Positions 7,406 to 13,090 of a DNA stretch of 13,139 bases are shown here, one piece after another. The stretch covers positions 1-13,139 of the forward strand of contig JAHDBO010000031.1 in assembly GCA_020630355.1 (NCBI GenBank). Reading direction: 5' to 3'. A program made the position numbers and the translations under genes. Source of the stretch: Saprospiraceae bacterium. Its GTDB lineage: Bacteria > Bacteroidota > Bacteroidia > Chitinophagales > Saprospiraceae. Under the pieces are notes generated by a model. It saw nothing but the letters and a program-made list of their open reading frames with translations, was not told where the DNA came from and made no database searches. Numbering within the stretch: position 1 is the first letter of the stretch; the number at the start of each line of letters is the position of its first letter.

Positions 7406-7634
7406 GCAAGAAAAAAAGAATATAAAAGAAAAAGCAGAAGCTAATCGGGCGCATTTGTCGGAAGTCTTCGATGAATACGCTCAGGAAGAGGCCCCAGAAG
7501 GCCTAAAGGAAGAAGTATTCGGTACATTAGATACCATACAGCTTACAGCAGATGTATTTGATCTGTTCACTGTTAAGTTTGGTAAAACAGAAGGGAAATT
7601 TATTGAGGGCTTGACTGGGTCGGACAATGAATAA
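7392..7634 (+). CDS. Small acidic protein overlapping the sigma gene; possible anti-sigma or regulator
   Basis: This 80-aa soluble protein has no membrane segment or signal peptide. It begins MMMSRQEKKNIKEKAEANRA, a likely helix, then YAQEEAPEGLKEEVFGTLDT (from about residue 29), and a C-terminal part TADVFDLFTVKFGKTEGKF. The APxxLKxxV pattern resembles the stretch that follows the N-terminal anti-sigma domain in many Bacteroidota membrane anti-sigma factors, but the usual transmembrane helix is missing. It overlaps the sigma gene by 14 nt, the place where anti-sigma factors normally sit. It could therefore be a soluble anti-sigma factor, a truncated remnant, or something unrelated. Any of the first three ATGs (7392, 7395, 7398) could be used. 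No intrinsic terminator is visible after it. Confidence 0.65.
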   Translation: MMMSRQEKKNIKEKAEANRAHLSEVFDEYAQEEAPEGLKEEVFGTLDTIQLTADVFDLFTVKFGKTEGKFIEGLTGSDNE

Positions 7635-7671
7635 GAGAAGGTGAAGGCATAATAACAACTTGAAATTAAAA

Positions 7672-7689
7672 ATTCAGAATTACTTCAGA
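7672..7689 (+). promoter_or_regulatory. Putative OmpR/PhoB-type operator (tandem TTCAGA repeat)
   Basis: ATTCAGA (7672-7678) and CTTCAGA (7683-7689) are direct repeats with starts 11 bp apart. The identity extends to a 9-nt repeat, TTCAGAATT, at 7673 and 7684. The 7-nt-plus-4 pattern is that of known OmpR/PhoB-family sites such as the Pho box. It directly abuts the TTTG promoter element at 7691 and lies ahead of the genes that include a regulator of that family. A near-identical tandem repeat is at 10710-10727. Binding is inferred. Confidence 0.5.
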
Positions 7690-7690
7690 A

Positions 7691-7723
7691 TTTGTCATAT
7701 AGATTGACGAGCATGTATATTTA
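7691..7723 (+). promoter_or_regulatory. Bacteroidota-type promoter candidate for the DksA-like/regulator/kinase genes
   Basis: TTTG at 7691-7694 and TATATTTA at 7716-7723 match the -33 TTTG and -7 TAnnTTTG consensus described for Bacteroides (seven of eight positions in the second box), with 21 nt between. Transcription would start near 7730, giving a leader of about 75 nt. The tandem operator candidate overlaps the upstream edge. Confidence 0.4.
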
Positions 7724-7806
7724 ATATGTTAATTAGGTGTAATTAAAACAGTGAAAGGGAAGGCTTGATGGTCTTTCCAATTTGTCATTAACTTATAAAC
7801 AATAAA

Positions 7807-8403
7807 ATGTCAGGAAAAAACACAAAAAGATACCCAGATGCAGACCTTGCTATTTTCAGGGAGCATATTTTGAAAAAACTTGAAGAAAATCAGGCTTACT
7901 GCGAAGAATTGGAAGCCGAGATAAAAGAGACTGTTGAAAATGCGGAAGAAGAACTAAGCAGTAATTTTATGGAGAATAGCACGATTCACAGCGATATACA
8001 GATGATGAACAATATGCTAGGGCGTCGGCGAAAATTAGTCTATGACCTAGAAAGAGCATTGTTTAGGATTGAACAAAAAACTTATGGTATCTGTGCGGTT
8101 ACGGGCGAACTGATTGATAAAAAACGCTTGATGGCTGCTCCTATCACCACCAAGTCCTTGGCTGCAAAACTGAGTGGAGAAGAGCGAAAAGTGGAACGTA
8201 TCGATAGGCTTAAAAAAACACCGACAAATAAGATTATCACCAAGATTAAAAAGAAGCCGGTAGTTGATAACAAAAGCATGGAGGACGAAGCTTTGTTTGA
8301 TCAAATTTTTGACGACTTGATAGATGGCGATCAAGAAGACGATGATAATCCAGCGTTTGATTTTGAAAGCTTGGCGGATGAATCTACGCTCGATAACGAA
8401 TGA
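7807..8403 (+). CDS. DksA/TraR-family-like protein with degenerate zinc finger and acidic tail
   Basis: This 198-aa protein has an N-terminal helical region (about 10-90) like the DksA coiled coil, followed by RIEQKTYGICAVTGELIDKKRL (from residue 87), which matches the start of the DksA/TraR C4 zinc finger. DksA binds the RNA polymerase secondary channel and, with ppGpp, adjusts transcription. Here only Cys96 remains; Thr99 stands where the second cysteine belongs, and the downstream pair is absent (APITTKSLAAK instead). Zinc binding is thus unlikely, as in other Bacteroidota homologues I recall. Beyond the usual ~125 residues there is a basic linker (about 125-152, including KIITKIKKK) and an acidic C-terminal tail (about 159-198, with IDGDQEDDD). 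It is 62 nt upstream of the response regulator and probably co-transcribed with it. Confidence 0.8.
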   Translation: MSGKNTKRYPDADLAIFREHILKKLEENQAYCEELEAEIKETVENAEEELSSNFMENSTIHSDIQMMNNMLGRRRKLVYDLERALFRIEQKTYGICAVTGELIDKKRLMAAPITTKSLAAKLSGEERKVERIDRLKKTPTNKIITKIKKKPVVDNKSMEDEALFDQIFDDLIDGDQEDDDNPAFDFESLADESTLDNE

Positions 8404-8465
8404 TTGAATCATTACTATTAAAAGGGGATGTCTAGTAAGGTGTCCCATATTGTCTTTTCTGAAAC

Positions 8466-9149
8466 ATGAAGATTCTCATAATAGAAGACGAACAAGCTTT
8501 GCTGGAATTGATGTTGAAGTATTTCAGTAGAGAAGGATACCTCTGCGAATTTGCTGGAAGCCTAAAAGAAGGTTTTCGAAAAGTTACCAATTATTCTTAC
8601 GACTGTGTCATCGTAGATCTAAACCTCCCAGGTGGAGACGGGTCTAAATTGATAGAAATGTTGCGTGGTGATGAGGAACACAATCAAACAGGAGTTTTGG
8701 TTGTCTCGGCAAGGCATGCGGTACAAGAACGGGTCAAAATGCTAGAACTAGGCGCCGATGACTACCTCGTAAAACCATTCAACCTATCTGAATTGAATGC
8801 GAGAATAAAAGCAGTTGCTAGGAGAAAAACAGGACAGTTTAGTAAATCGATTGAATACGGTAACCTGGTTTTAGAGTTGGACAAACGCACGGTGCGTTTT
8901 GGGGAAAGCCAGATTGATTTGACAAAAAAAGAGTTTGATATATTATTGTTTTTGGCACGGAATAAGAATCGGGTCGTCACGAAAAATAGTATCGCGGAAC
9001 ACCTCTGGGGAGATCACATGGACGAGACTTTTTCTTACGATTTTTTGTATGCCCATATCAAAAATCTAAGACGCAAACTTTCCGAGGCAAATTGTGGCGA
9101 TTACCTACAGACCGTTTATGGGATTGGTTACAAATTTGAAGCTGTTTAA
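8466..9149 (+). CDS. OmpR/PhoB-family response regulator
   Basis: This 227-aa DNA-binding regulator has a receiver domain (1-120) and a winged-helix effector domain (about 127-225). Receiver residues are visible: the acidic pair Glu7-Asp8, the phosphoacceptor Asp51 in VIVDLNLPGGDG, Ser81 in VVSAR, and Lys103 in DDYLVKPFNLSEL. The effector domain contains LTKKEFDILLFLARNKNRVV and, at the end, KNLRRKLSEANCGDYLQTVY then GIGYKFEA, typical of the OmpR class. It is activated by phosphorylation from the kinase encoded 9 nt downstream. Family members bind tandem repeats with an 11-bp period, and two such repeats (7672-7689 and 10710-10727) flank this system, which suggests autoregulation and a nearby target. 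Regulon content is inference. Confidence 0.95.
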   Translation: MKILIIEDEQALLELMLKYFSREGYLCEFAGSLKEGFRKVTNYSYDCVIVDLNLPGGDGSKLIEMLRGDEEHNQTGVLVVSARHAVQERVKMLELGADDYLVKPFNLSELNARIKAVARRKTGQFSKSIEYGNLVLELDKRTVRFGESQIDLTKKEFDILLFLARNKNRVVTKNSIAEHLWGDHMDETFSYDFLYAHIKNLRRKLSEANCGDYLQTVYGIGYKFEAV

Positions 9150-9158
9150 TTTTGTGAT

Positions 9159-10031
9159 ATGACGACGATACTATCGGTTAGTTTAGTTTTTACACTGCTG
9201 TTGTTATCTTATGTTTTTATTCAGTATCAGGTGTTGCTAGATAGAATCCAGTCAGATTACACCCATTTGCAAAACTTAATAGAAGAGGATAGAACATTTA
9301 GCCTGAAAGAAGAAGTTTTTCAACTGCCAGAATCGGCCGTATTGGGAAGATTGATTGCAGGTGTGATGGATGATTATAAGGACATCCGACAAAAGAAACG
9401 ACAATTTACGGAAAATGCCTCTCACGAATTGCAAACACCATTGGCTATTATACAAGGACATGCAGAAATTCTATTGCAGGCTCCTAAACTTAGGAAAGTA
9501 GACTATGAGGCAATAGGTGCTATTATGTATCAGCTCAAAAAAGTCTCTAGATTGAATGAGGCTCTGATTTTACTGACAAAAATTGAACACAACGGTTTTT
9601 CTTCGAATACCAGAATGTTTATAGCTCAAAGTGTCGAAGAACAATTAGAGGACTTTGAACCTTTGATCAAGGCGAAGAATATAGAAATCAAGAAACAATT
9701 GCCACTCAATATATCAGTGGAAATGAATGATGCTTTGCTAGAGATCCTCCTCTGTAATCTATTTAAGAACGCCATCAAATATAATGTTAGTAGAGGGTAT
9801 ATCAGGATAGTACTCAATGCTTATTCGTTGGAAATCACCAACTCTGGTTATCCACTCAATCAGGCTGCAGAACAAATGTTTTTGCGCTTTAAAAGGGATG
9901 ATAGTTTCCAAAAAGAAGAGGGGCTTGGCTTAGGCCTATCCATAGTCAGGCGAATATGCGATTTTTACCAGCATACCATCCGATATGAGCACGAAGCTGG
10001 GACGCATCGCTTGATATGGGTCTTTAATTAG
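9159..10031 (+). CDS. Short sensor histidine kinase lacking a sensor domain
   Basis: This 290-aa membrane kinase is the likely partner of the regulator upstream. It has one N-terminal hydrophobic segment (about 4-22), a linker helix (25-80), the HisKA dimerisation domain with FTENASHELQTPLA (83-96; phospho-accepting His89), and an ATPase domain. The ATPase domain shows NLFKNAIKYN (200-209, N-box Asn204), ITNSG (226-230, where Asn replaces the first Asp of the G1 box), FLRFKRDDSF (241-250) and GLGLGLSIV (255-263). No periplasmic, PAS, GAF or clear HAMP domain is present, so it must sense through its single helix or a partner. The start follows the regulator stop by 9 nt in the same frame, with no upstream in-frame start before that TAA. 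The stop is 2 bp from the stop of the convergent SET gene. Confidence 0.93.
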   Translation: MTTILSVSLVFTLLLLSYVFIQYQVLLDRIQSDYTHLQNLIEEDRTFSLKEEVFQLPESAVLGRLIAGVMDDYKDIRQKKRQFTENASHELQTPLAIIQGHAEILLQAPKLRKVDYEAIGAIMYQLKKVSRLNEALILLTKIEHNGFSSNTRMFIAQSVEEQLEDFEPLIKAKNIEIKKQLPLNISVEMNDALLEILLCNLFKNAIKYNVSRGYIRIVLNAYSLEITNSGYPLNQAAEQMFLRFKRDDSFQKEEGLGLGLSIVRRICDFYQHTIRYEHEAGTHRLIWVFN

Positions 10032-10033
10032 GA

Positions 10034-10621
10034 TTATTTTTTGAATTTCAAATCTGAAACAGAAAGCATTTGGGCTGGGTTTTGTCTAAACTGTTCTAAC
10101 TGGTTTTTCACTTCGTTGCTTAGGAATGTAAATAGGGGTTGTTCCACTTTGAATAAGCAGGATAAGACCTTTTCTATTTCCTTGTCCCATACTGAAGCAT
10201 AGGTGTCTAGATCTTCAGCACTGATACAGCCACGGCAGTCTTTTTTCTCACAGGTGACCGGAAATGGTTTTTCTAGATTGAAAAGCCCATAATCATCCGT
10301 GATTTCTTGACCCGAATGGATGTCCTGAATGGCAACTTCAAAACCATATCCCGTACTAAGAGTATTCGGGAAGCAACAATGATTGACGTATTTACCCAGA
10401 TCCCAGCTCAAGATATAAATGCCTCTAGCATCCCTATAACTATATTTTTCTGCTTGCTCTTGCATAGGAGGAGATAATTTTTGAAATGCTATGTCATCCA
10501 GTTCTATTTCAAGTTCATCTTTAGCGTATGTGATTGTTCCTTTTGGAATGAATTGAGTGGCAAAGACGCCGTAGCCGATTTTATTATTAATATGTTTTAG
10601 TACCGTGTTCGGGTGTAGCAT
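10034..10621 (-). CDS. SET-domain protein (putative lysine methyltransferase)
   Basis: Starting at the ATG at 10621, this is a 195-aa protein with a SET domain, a fold that transfers methyl groups from S-adenosylmethionine to lysine. Visible elements are GYGVFATQFIPKG (16-28), the usual N-terminal SET strand; YVNHCCFPN (78-86), equivalent to NHxCxPN; and EITDDYG (106-112), with the conserved tyrosine. Post-SET cysteines Cys124, Cys129 and Cys132, with one of Cys82/Cys83, could hold zinc. The open frame extends to 10711, adding 30 hydrophobic residues, but family proteins begin close to the SET strand and the tandem operator at 10710-10727 would overlap that start, so I prefer 10621. The substrate is unknown. 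The orientation is opposite to all neighbours, converging on the kinase gene. Confidence 0.85.
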   Translation of the reverse strand: MLHPNTVLKHINNKIGYGVFATQFIPKGTITYAKDELEIELDDIAFQKLSPPMQEQAEKYSYRDARGIYILSWDLGKYVNHCCFPNTLSTGYGFEVAIQDIHSGQEITDDYGLFNLEKPFPVTCEKKDCRGCISAEDLDTYASVWDKEIEKVLSCLFKVEQPLFTFLSNEVKNQLEQFRQNPAQMLSVSDLKFKK

Positions 10622-10709
10622 GATATGTTTTTTGAAAAAATAATAAACCCAAATTAGCCGACTGATCCTGAATAAAAACAGTAGAAAAAACCTTGAAATC
10701 ATAAAATCC

Positions 10710-10727
10710 ATTCAGAGTTTATTCAGA
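10710..10727 (+). promoter_or_regulatory. Second OmpR/PhoB-type operator candidate (ATTCAGA tandem repeat)
   Basis: ATTCAGA occurs at 10710-10716 and again, identically, at 10721-10727, separated by GTTT, so starts are 11 bp apart. It is the same motif and spacing as at 7672-7689, in the same orientation relative to a plus-strand gene. It lies 89 nt upstream of the preferred SET start on the minus strand and 132 nt upstream of the PepSY-like start on the plus strand. Which gene it serves is not certain. Confidence 0.5.
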
Positions 10728-10808
10728 TTTCGGTTGGAAGATTGTCCTGTCGAAGAAAGCTTACAAAAATCAAAATAGCTTTTTATTTGGCTTCAGTTTC
10801 GTTGTATT

Positions 10809-10836
10809 TGGACTGGTGAAAGCCAGTCCATTTTTT
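10809..10836 (+). terminator. Terminator-like hairpin in the leader of the PepSY-like gene
   Basis: TGGACTGGT (10809-10817) pairs with GCCAGTCCA (10822-10830), with one G:U pair next to a GAAA loop, and TTTTTT (10831-10836) follows. This is a typical intrinsic terminator on the plus strand, yet it ends 23 nt before the PepSY-like start codon. It may attenuate that gene, or end transcripts that run through from the kinase gene across the antisense of the SET gene. Confidence 0.65.
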
Positions 10837-10859
10837 AACAAAATCAATTTAATTAAACA

Positions 10860-11282
10860 ATGAAAAAAATCACGTCAACTTTTGGATTGCTCTTATGTGC
10901 AATGGTCTTGATGGCTGCTACTACAATAGACGTTCCTGCGAAAGTTAAAGCCGCATTTATGAAAATGTTTCCTGAGGCGGAAGAAATAGAGTGGACTTTG
11001 GATAATAAGACCTATAAAGCGTCTTGTTATAACGAAGGTTATTACAATGAGGTTTTGTATACAGATGATGGACAGTGGATTCAGACCATAACTTACCTAG
11101 ATGAAATGGAATTGCCAGAAAGCTTAATCACCTACTTGGAAGAGAAATATAGTGATTACTATCTTTCGGAAGCACGTCTGGAAGAAAATAAAGAAGGTAA
11201 AAGATATCACATAGAATTGACAAATGAAGAAGAAGAGGTTAAAAAAATTCTCTTCAATGAGAAAGGGGAGGCAATCAAGTAA
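10860..11282 (+). CDS. Secreted PepSY-like (beta-lactamase-inhibitor-like fold) protein
   Basis: This 140-aa exported protein has a signal peptide (MKKITSTFGLLLCAMVLMAA, cleavage near 20-22) and then two copies of the PepSY-like unit known from Bacteroidota. Unit one begins VPAKVKAAFMKMFPEAEEIEW (25-45) and continues through the strand region to about 80. Unit two begins LPESLITYLEEKYSDYYLSEA (85-105) and ends with KKILFNEKGEAI. Each unit is a helix followed by strands. Proteins of this type are periplasmic or surface-exposed and have no enzymatic residues; they are often found next to two-component systems, where a signal-related or inhibitory role is suspected but not shown. The tandem operator upstream and the adjacent kinase without a sensor domain make it a candidate target or partner of that system. 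Confidence 0.85.
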   Translation: MKKITSTFGLLLCAMVLMAATTIDVPAKVKAAFMKMFPEAEEIEWTLDNKTYKASCYNEGYYNEVLYTDDGQWIQTITYLDEMELPESLITYLEEKYSDYYLSEARLEENKEGKRYHIELTNEEEEVKKILFNEKGEAIK

Positions 11283-11286
11283 TTGG

Positions 11287-11322
11287 TACACTGTGTGAAA
11301 AATAAGTTTTTCACACAGTGTA
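11287..11322. terminator. Long perfect hairpin after the PepSY-like gene
   Basis: TACACTGTGTGAAAAA (11287-11302) and its exact reverse complement (11307-11322) form a 16-bp stem with loop TAAG, starting 4 nt after the stop codon. The A5/T5 ends next to the loop lie inside the stem, so there is no strong T-tract beyond it. It could terminate or stabilise the transcript. Confidence 0.6.
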
Positions 11323-11362
11323 TTAGCTATTCTTTATAATTGATTTTCGTTTTTTTGGGGTT

Positions 11363-11392
11363 GGGGTGCTGAACGATTCAGCATCCCTTTTT
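11363..11392 (+). terminator. Rho-independent terminator
   Basis: GGGGTGCTGAA (11363-11373) pairs with TTCAGCATCCC (11377-11387), 11 bp with one G:U pair and loop CGA, followed by TTTTT (11388-11392). It is the stronger of the two hairpins behind the PepSY-like gene and probably its main terminator. Confidence 0.85.
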
Positions 11393-11638
11393 CCATAAAA
11401 ATAGTGACCAATTGCCCGGATTATTGTCTTTAACCGAATTCATTTTTAATGACGTTTGAAAAAAAGAAGATATACCATTCATTGATAAACCTTTAATAAG
11501 AAATACGTTTTTTAGTACTGTGTGAACTAAATTTGCTTGCATTTGAAATAATGAGAAAAAGTAAAGCTTGTACAACGATAAGTTATTATTTGATCATTAC
11601 TTACACTGTATCTAGTATCAAAAATATTTTTCCTTTTC
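11393..11638. other. AT-rich gap with repeats of the hairpin arm
   Basis: No gene is convincing here. The stretch contains ACTGTGTGAA at 11517-11526, identical to part of the hairpin arm at 11290-11299; TACACTGT at 11602-11609, identical to 11287-11294; and the short palindrome TTGTACAA at 11568-11575. The promoter of the ATP-grasp-like gene must lie in this region, but no TTTG/TAnnTTTG pair with good spacing stands out. Confidence 0.4.
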
Positions 11639-13090
11639 ATGAAAAACGAAAATTCTTTTGCTTCAATTGTCCACCCCGACTCTTTTGAAGCGCACCAACA
11701 CTGGTATCCTAAAGCATTCAATGCGACGATACACCCAATGATTAGTTTTTTTCTGAATCTACATCAAGATCGCATCGTGACACGTTATTGTCACATGCAT
11801 CCTACTGTCAACGCTGAAAAACTCAAAGAAATTCTTGATTATAAACCACGCTATTTCCGATGGGCAGGGGCTGATTTGCTCAACGTGACTTCTGCGGGAG
11901 GAAAACGACAGATGGTTGTTATAGAAAACAACTCCTGTCCATCGGGACAGAAATCCATGCCTTTGGTTGACGATAACCTAGAACAAGGAGGGTATCGCTT
12001 ATTGATAGACGAGACGTTTAAACCTTTTTTGAAAAATATGCGGCATAAAATCAAAGGGGCTTTGGCAGTTGTCTATGATAAAAACCCAATGGAAGCCTCT
12101 GGCTATGCAGAAGCAATGGCGGACGCTTTTAAAGAGCCTGTCTATTATGTGCCTTATTATGATGGGGATAGAAACCCGGCAGTTCGATATGTTGATGGCG
12201 TCATGGAAGTCCGCACAGAAAATGGAAGTTTTGTACCCATTCGTGCTGCTTTTCGATACCTGACCCAAAAACCTTGGAATCGACTACCAATGCATTGCAA
12301 GACGAGGATTTTGAATCCTGTGATTGCTTGCTTGGCAGGTGGCCGCAATAAAATGGTGGCCGCAAAGGCCTACGATATTTTTAACGCAGAATTAGCCAAT
12401 TTTGGTCTGAAAATAAATACCCCCGAAACGGTCTGGGATGTCCGAAAAAATGAAATCCCGCTCTGGGTACGCAAAATGGGGGGGCATGCGGTCATCAAAG
12501 TCCCATACAGTAATGCAGGGCAGGGCGTTTATACGATAGTGACACCAGAAGAACTGGAAGCTTTCATGGAATTGGAGTTTGAATATGACTTGTTTATAGT
12601 ACAGAGCCTAATTGGTAATTATAATTGGAGCAGTACGACAAGCGCAGGCAAACTCTACCATGTAGGCACGATTCCAAGTCCTAAAAATCATACTTACGTA
12701 GCCGATATACGCATGATGGTCTGCGCTACTAATAGAGGCTTGCGCCCAATTTGCACCTATGCTCGACGCGCTGAAAAACCACTTATAGACGAAATTCCAA
12801 GTAGTCTAGATAGCTGGAAAATGCTAGGAACGAACCTTTCTTTTAAAAATGAGAATGGCTCTTGGGGAAGCGATACCAGCCGTCTGGTATTGATGGATAG
12901 AAGGGATTTCAATAAACTGGGCATCGGTCTAGATGATTTGATAGAAGCCTATATCCAAACGGTGCTTTCTATGGTGGCTATCGATAAAATGGCTCAAACC
13001 TTGGTCAACAAGCAAGGGCGGTTTCGGATGCGTTTATTCAAGAGTTTGAACAATGACGCAGGTTTGATTGATGAAATAAAACTAGACTGA
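11639..13090 (+). CDS. ATP-grasp-like ligase, substrate unknown
   Basis: This 483-aa soluble protein appears to have an ATP-grasp fold, used by enzymes that join a carboxylate to an amine through an acyl-phosphate. Evidence is a pattern, not a family match: HAVIKVPYSNAGQGVYTI (283-300) looks like the ATP-binding lysine plus glycine-rich loop; LFIVQSLIGNYNW (318-330) resembles the hinge strand; VADIRMMVC (354-362), followed by ICTYARRAEKP (371-381), resembles the D-x-R and metal/ATP-binding strands; and LGTNLSF (396-402) follows in the usual place. The N-terminal part (1-235) contains VVIENNSCPSGQKSMP (93-108), possibly substrate-binding. There is no signal peptide or membrane helix. The start at 11639 is the first in-frame ATG. 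Its stop overlaps the next gene by 1 nt (ATGA-type junction), so the two are probably one operon. Confidence 0.7.
   Translation: MKNENSFASIVHPDSFEAHQHWYPKAFNATIHPMISFFLNLHQDRIVTRYCHMHPTVNAEKLKEILDYKPRYFRWAGADLLNVTSAGGKRQMVVIENNSCPSGQKSMPLVDDNLEQGGYRLLIDETFKPFLKNMRHKIKGALAVVYDKNPMEASGYAEAMADAFKEPVYYVPYYDGDRNPAVRYVDGVMEVRTENGSFVPIRAAFRYLTQKPWNRLPMHCKTRILNPVIACLAGGRNKMVAAKAYDIFNAELANFGLKINTPETVWDVRKNEIPLWVRKMGGHAVIKVPYSNAGQGVYTIVTPEELEAFMELEFEYDLFIVQSLIGNYNWSSTTSAGKLYHVGTIPSPKNHTYVADIRMMVCATNRGLRPICTYARRAEKPLIDEIPSSLDSWKMLGTNLSFKNENGSWGSDTSRLVLMDRRDFNKLGIGLDDLIEAYIQTVLSMVAIDKMAQTLVNKQGRFRMRLFKSLNNDAGLIDEIKLD

Noticed and set aside
8425..8446. Hairpin between the DksA-like and regulator genes as a terminator
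   Set aside because: The stem relies on several G:U or mismatched pairs and has no T-tract.
8047..8448. 133-codon minus-strand frame under the DksA-like gene
   Set aside because: It is antisense to a better supported gene and has no recognisable motif.
10622..10711. 30-residue hydrophobic N-terminal extension of the SET protein, as a membrane anchor
   Set aside because: SET proteins of this form begin near the SET strand, and the tandem operator overlaps the longer start; kept only as an alternative.
11378..11575. 65-codon minus-strand frame in the gap
   Set aside because: Its 3' end runs into the strong terminator hairpin of the PepSY-like gene and its composition looks random.
11551..11688. 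45-codon plus-strand frame starting MRKSKACTTISYY, as a possible precursor peptide
   Set aside because: It overlaps the start of the ATP-grasp-like gene in another frame and has no leader/core pattern or clear ribosome site.
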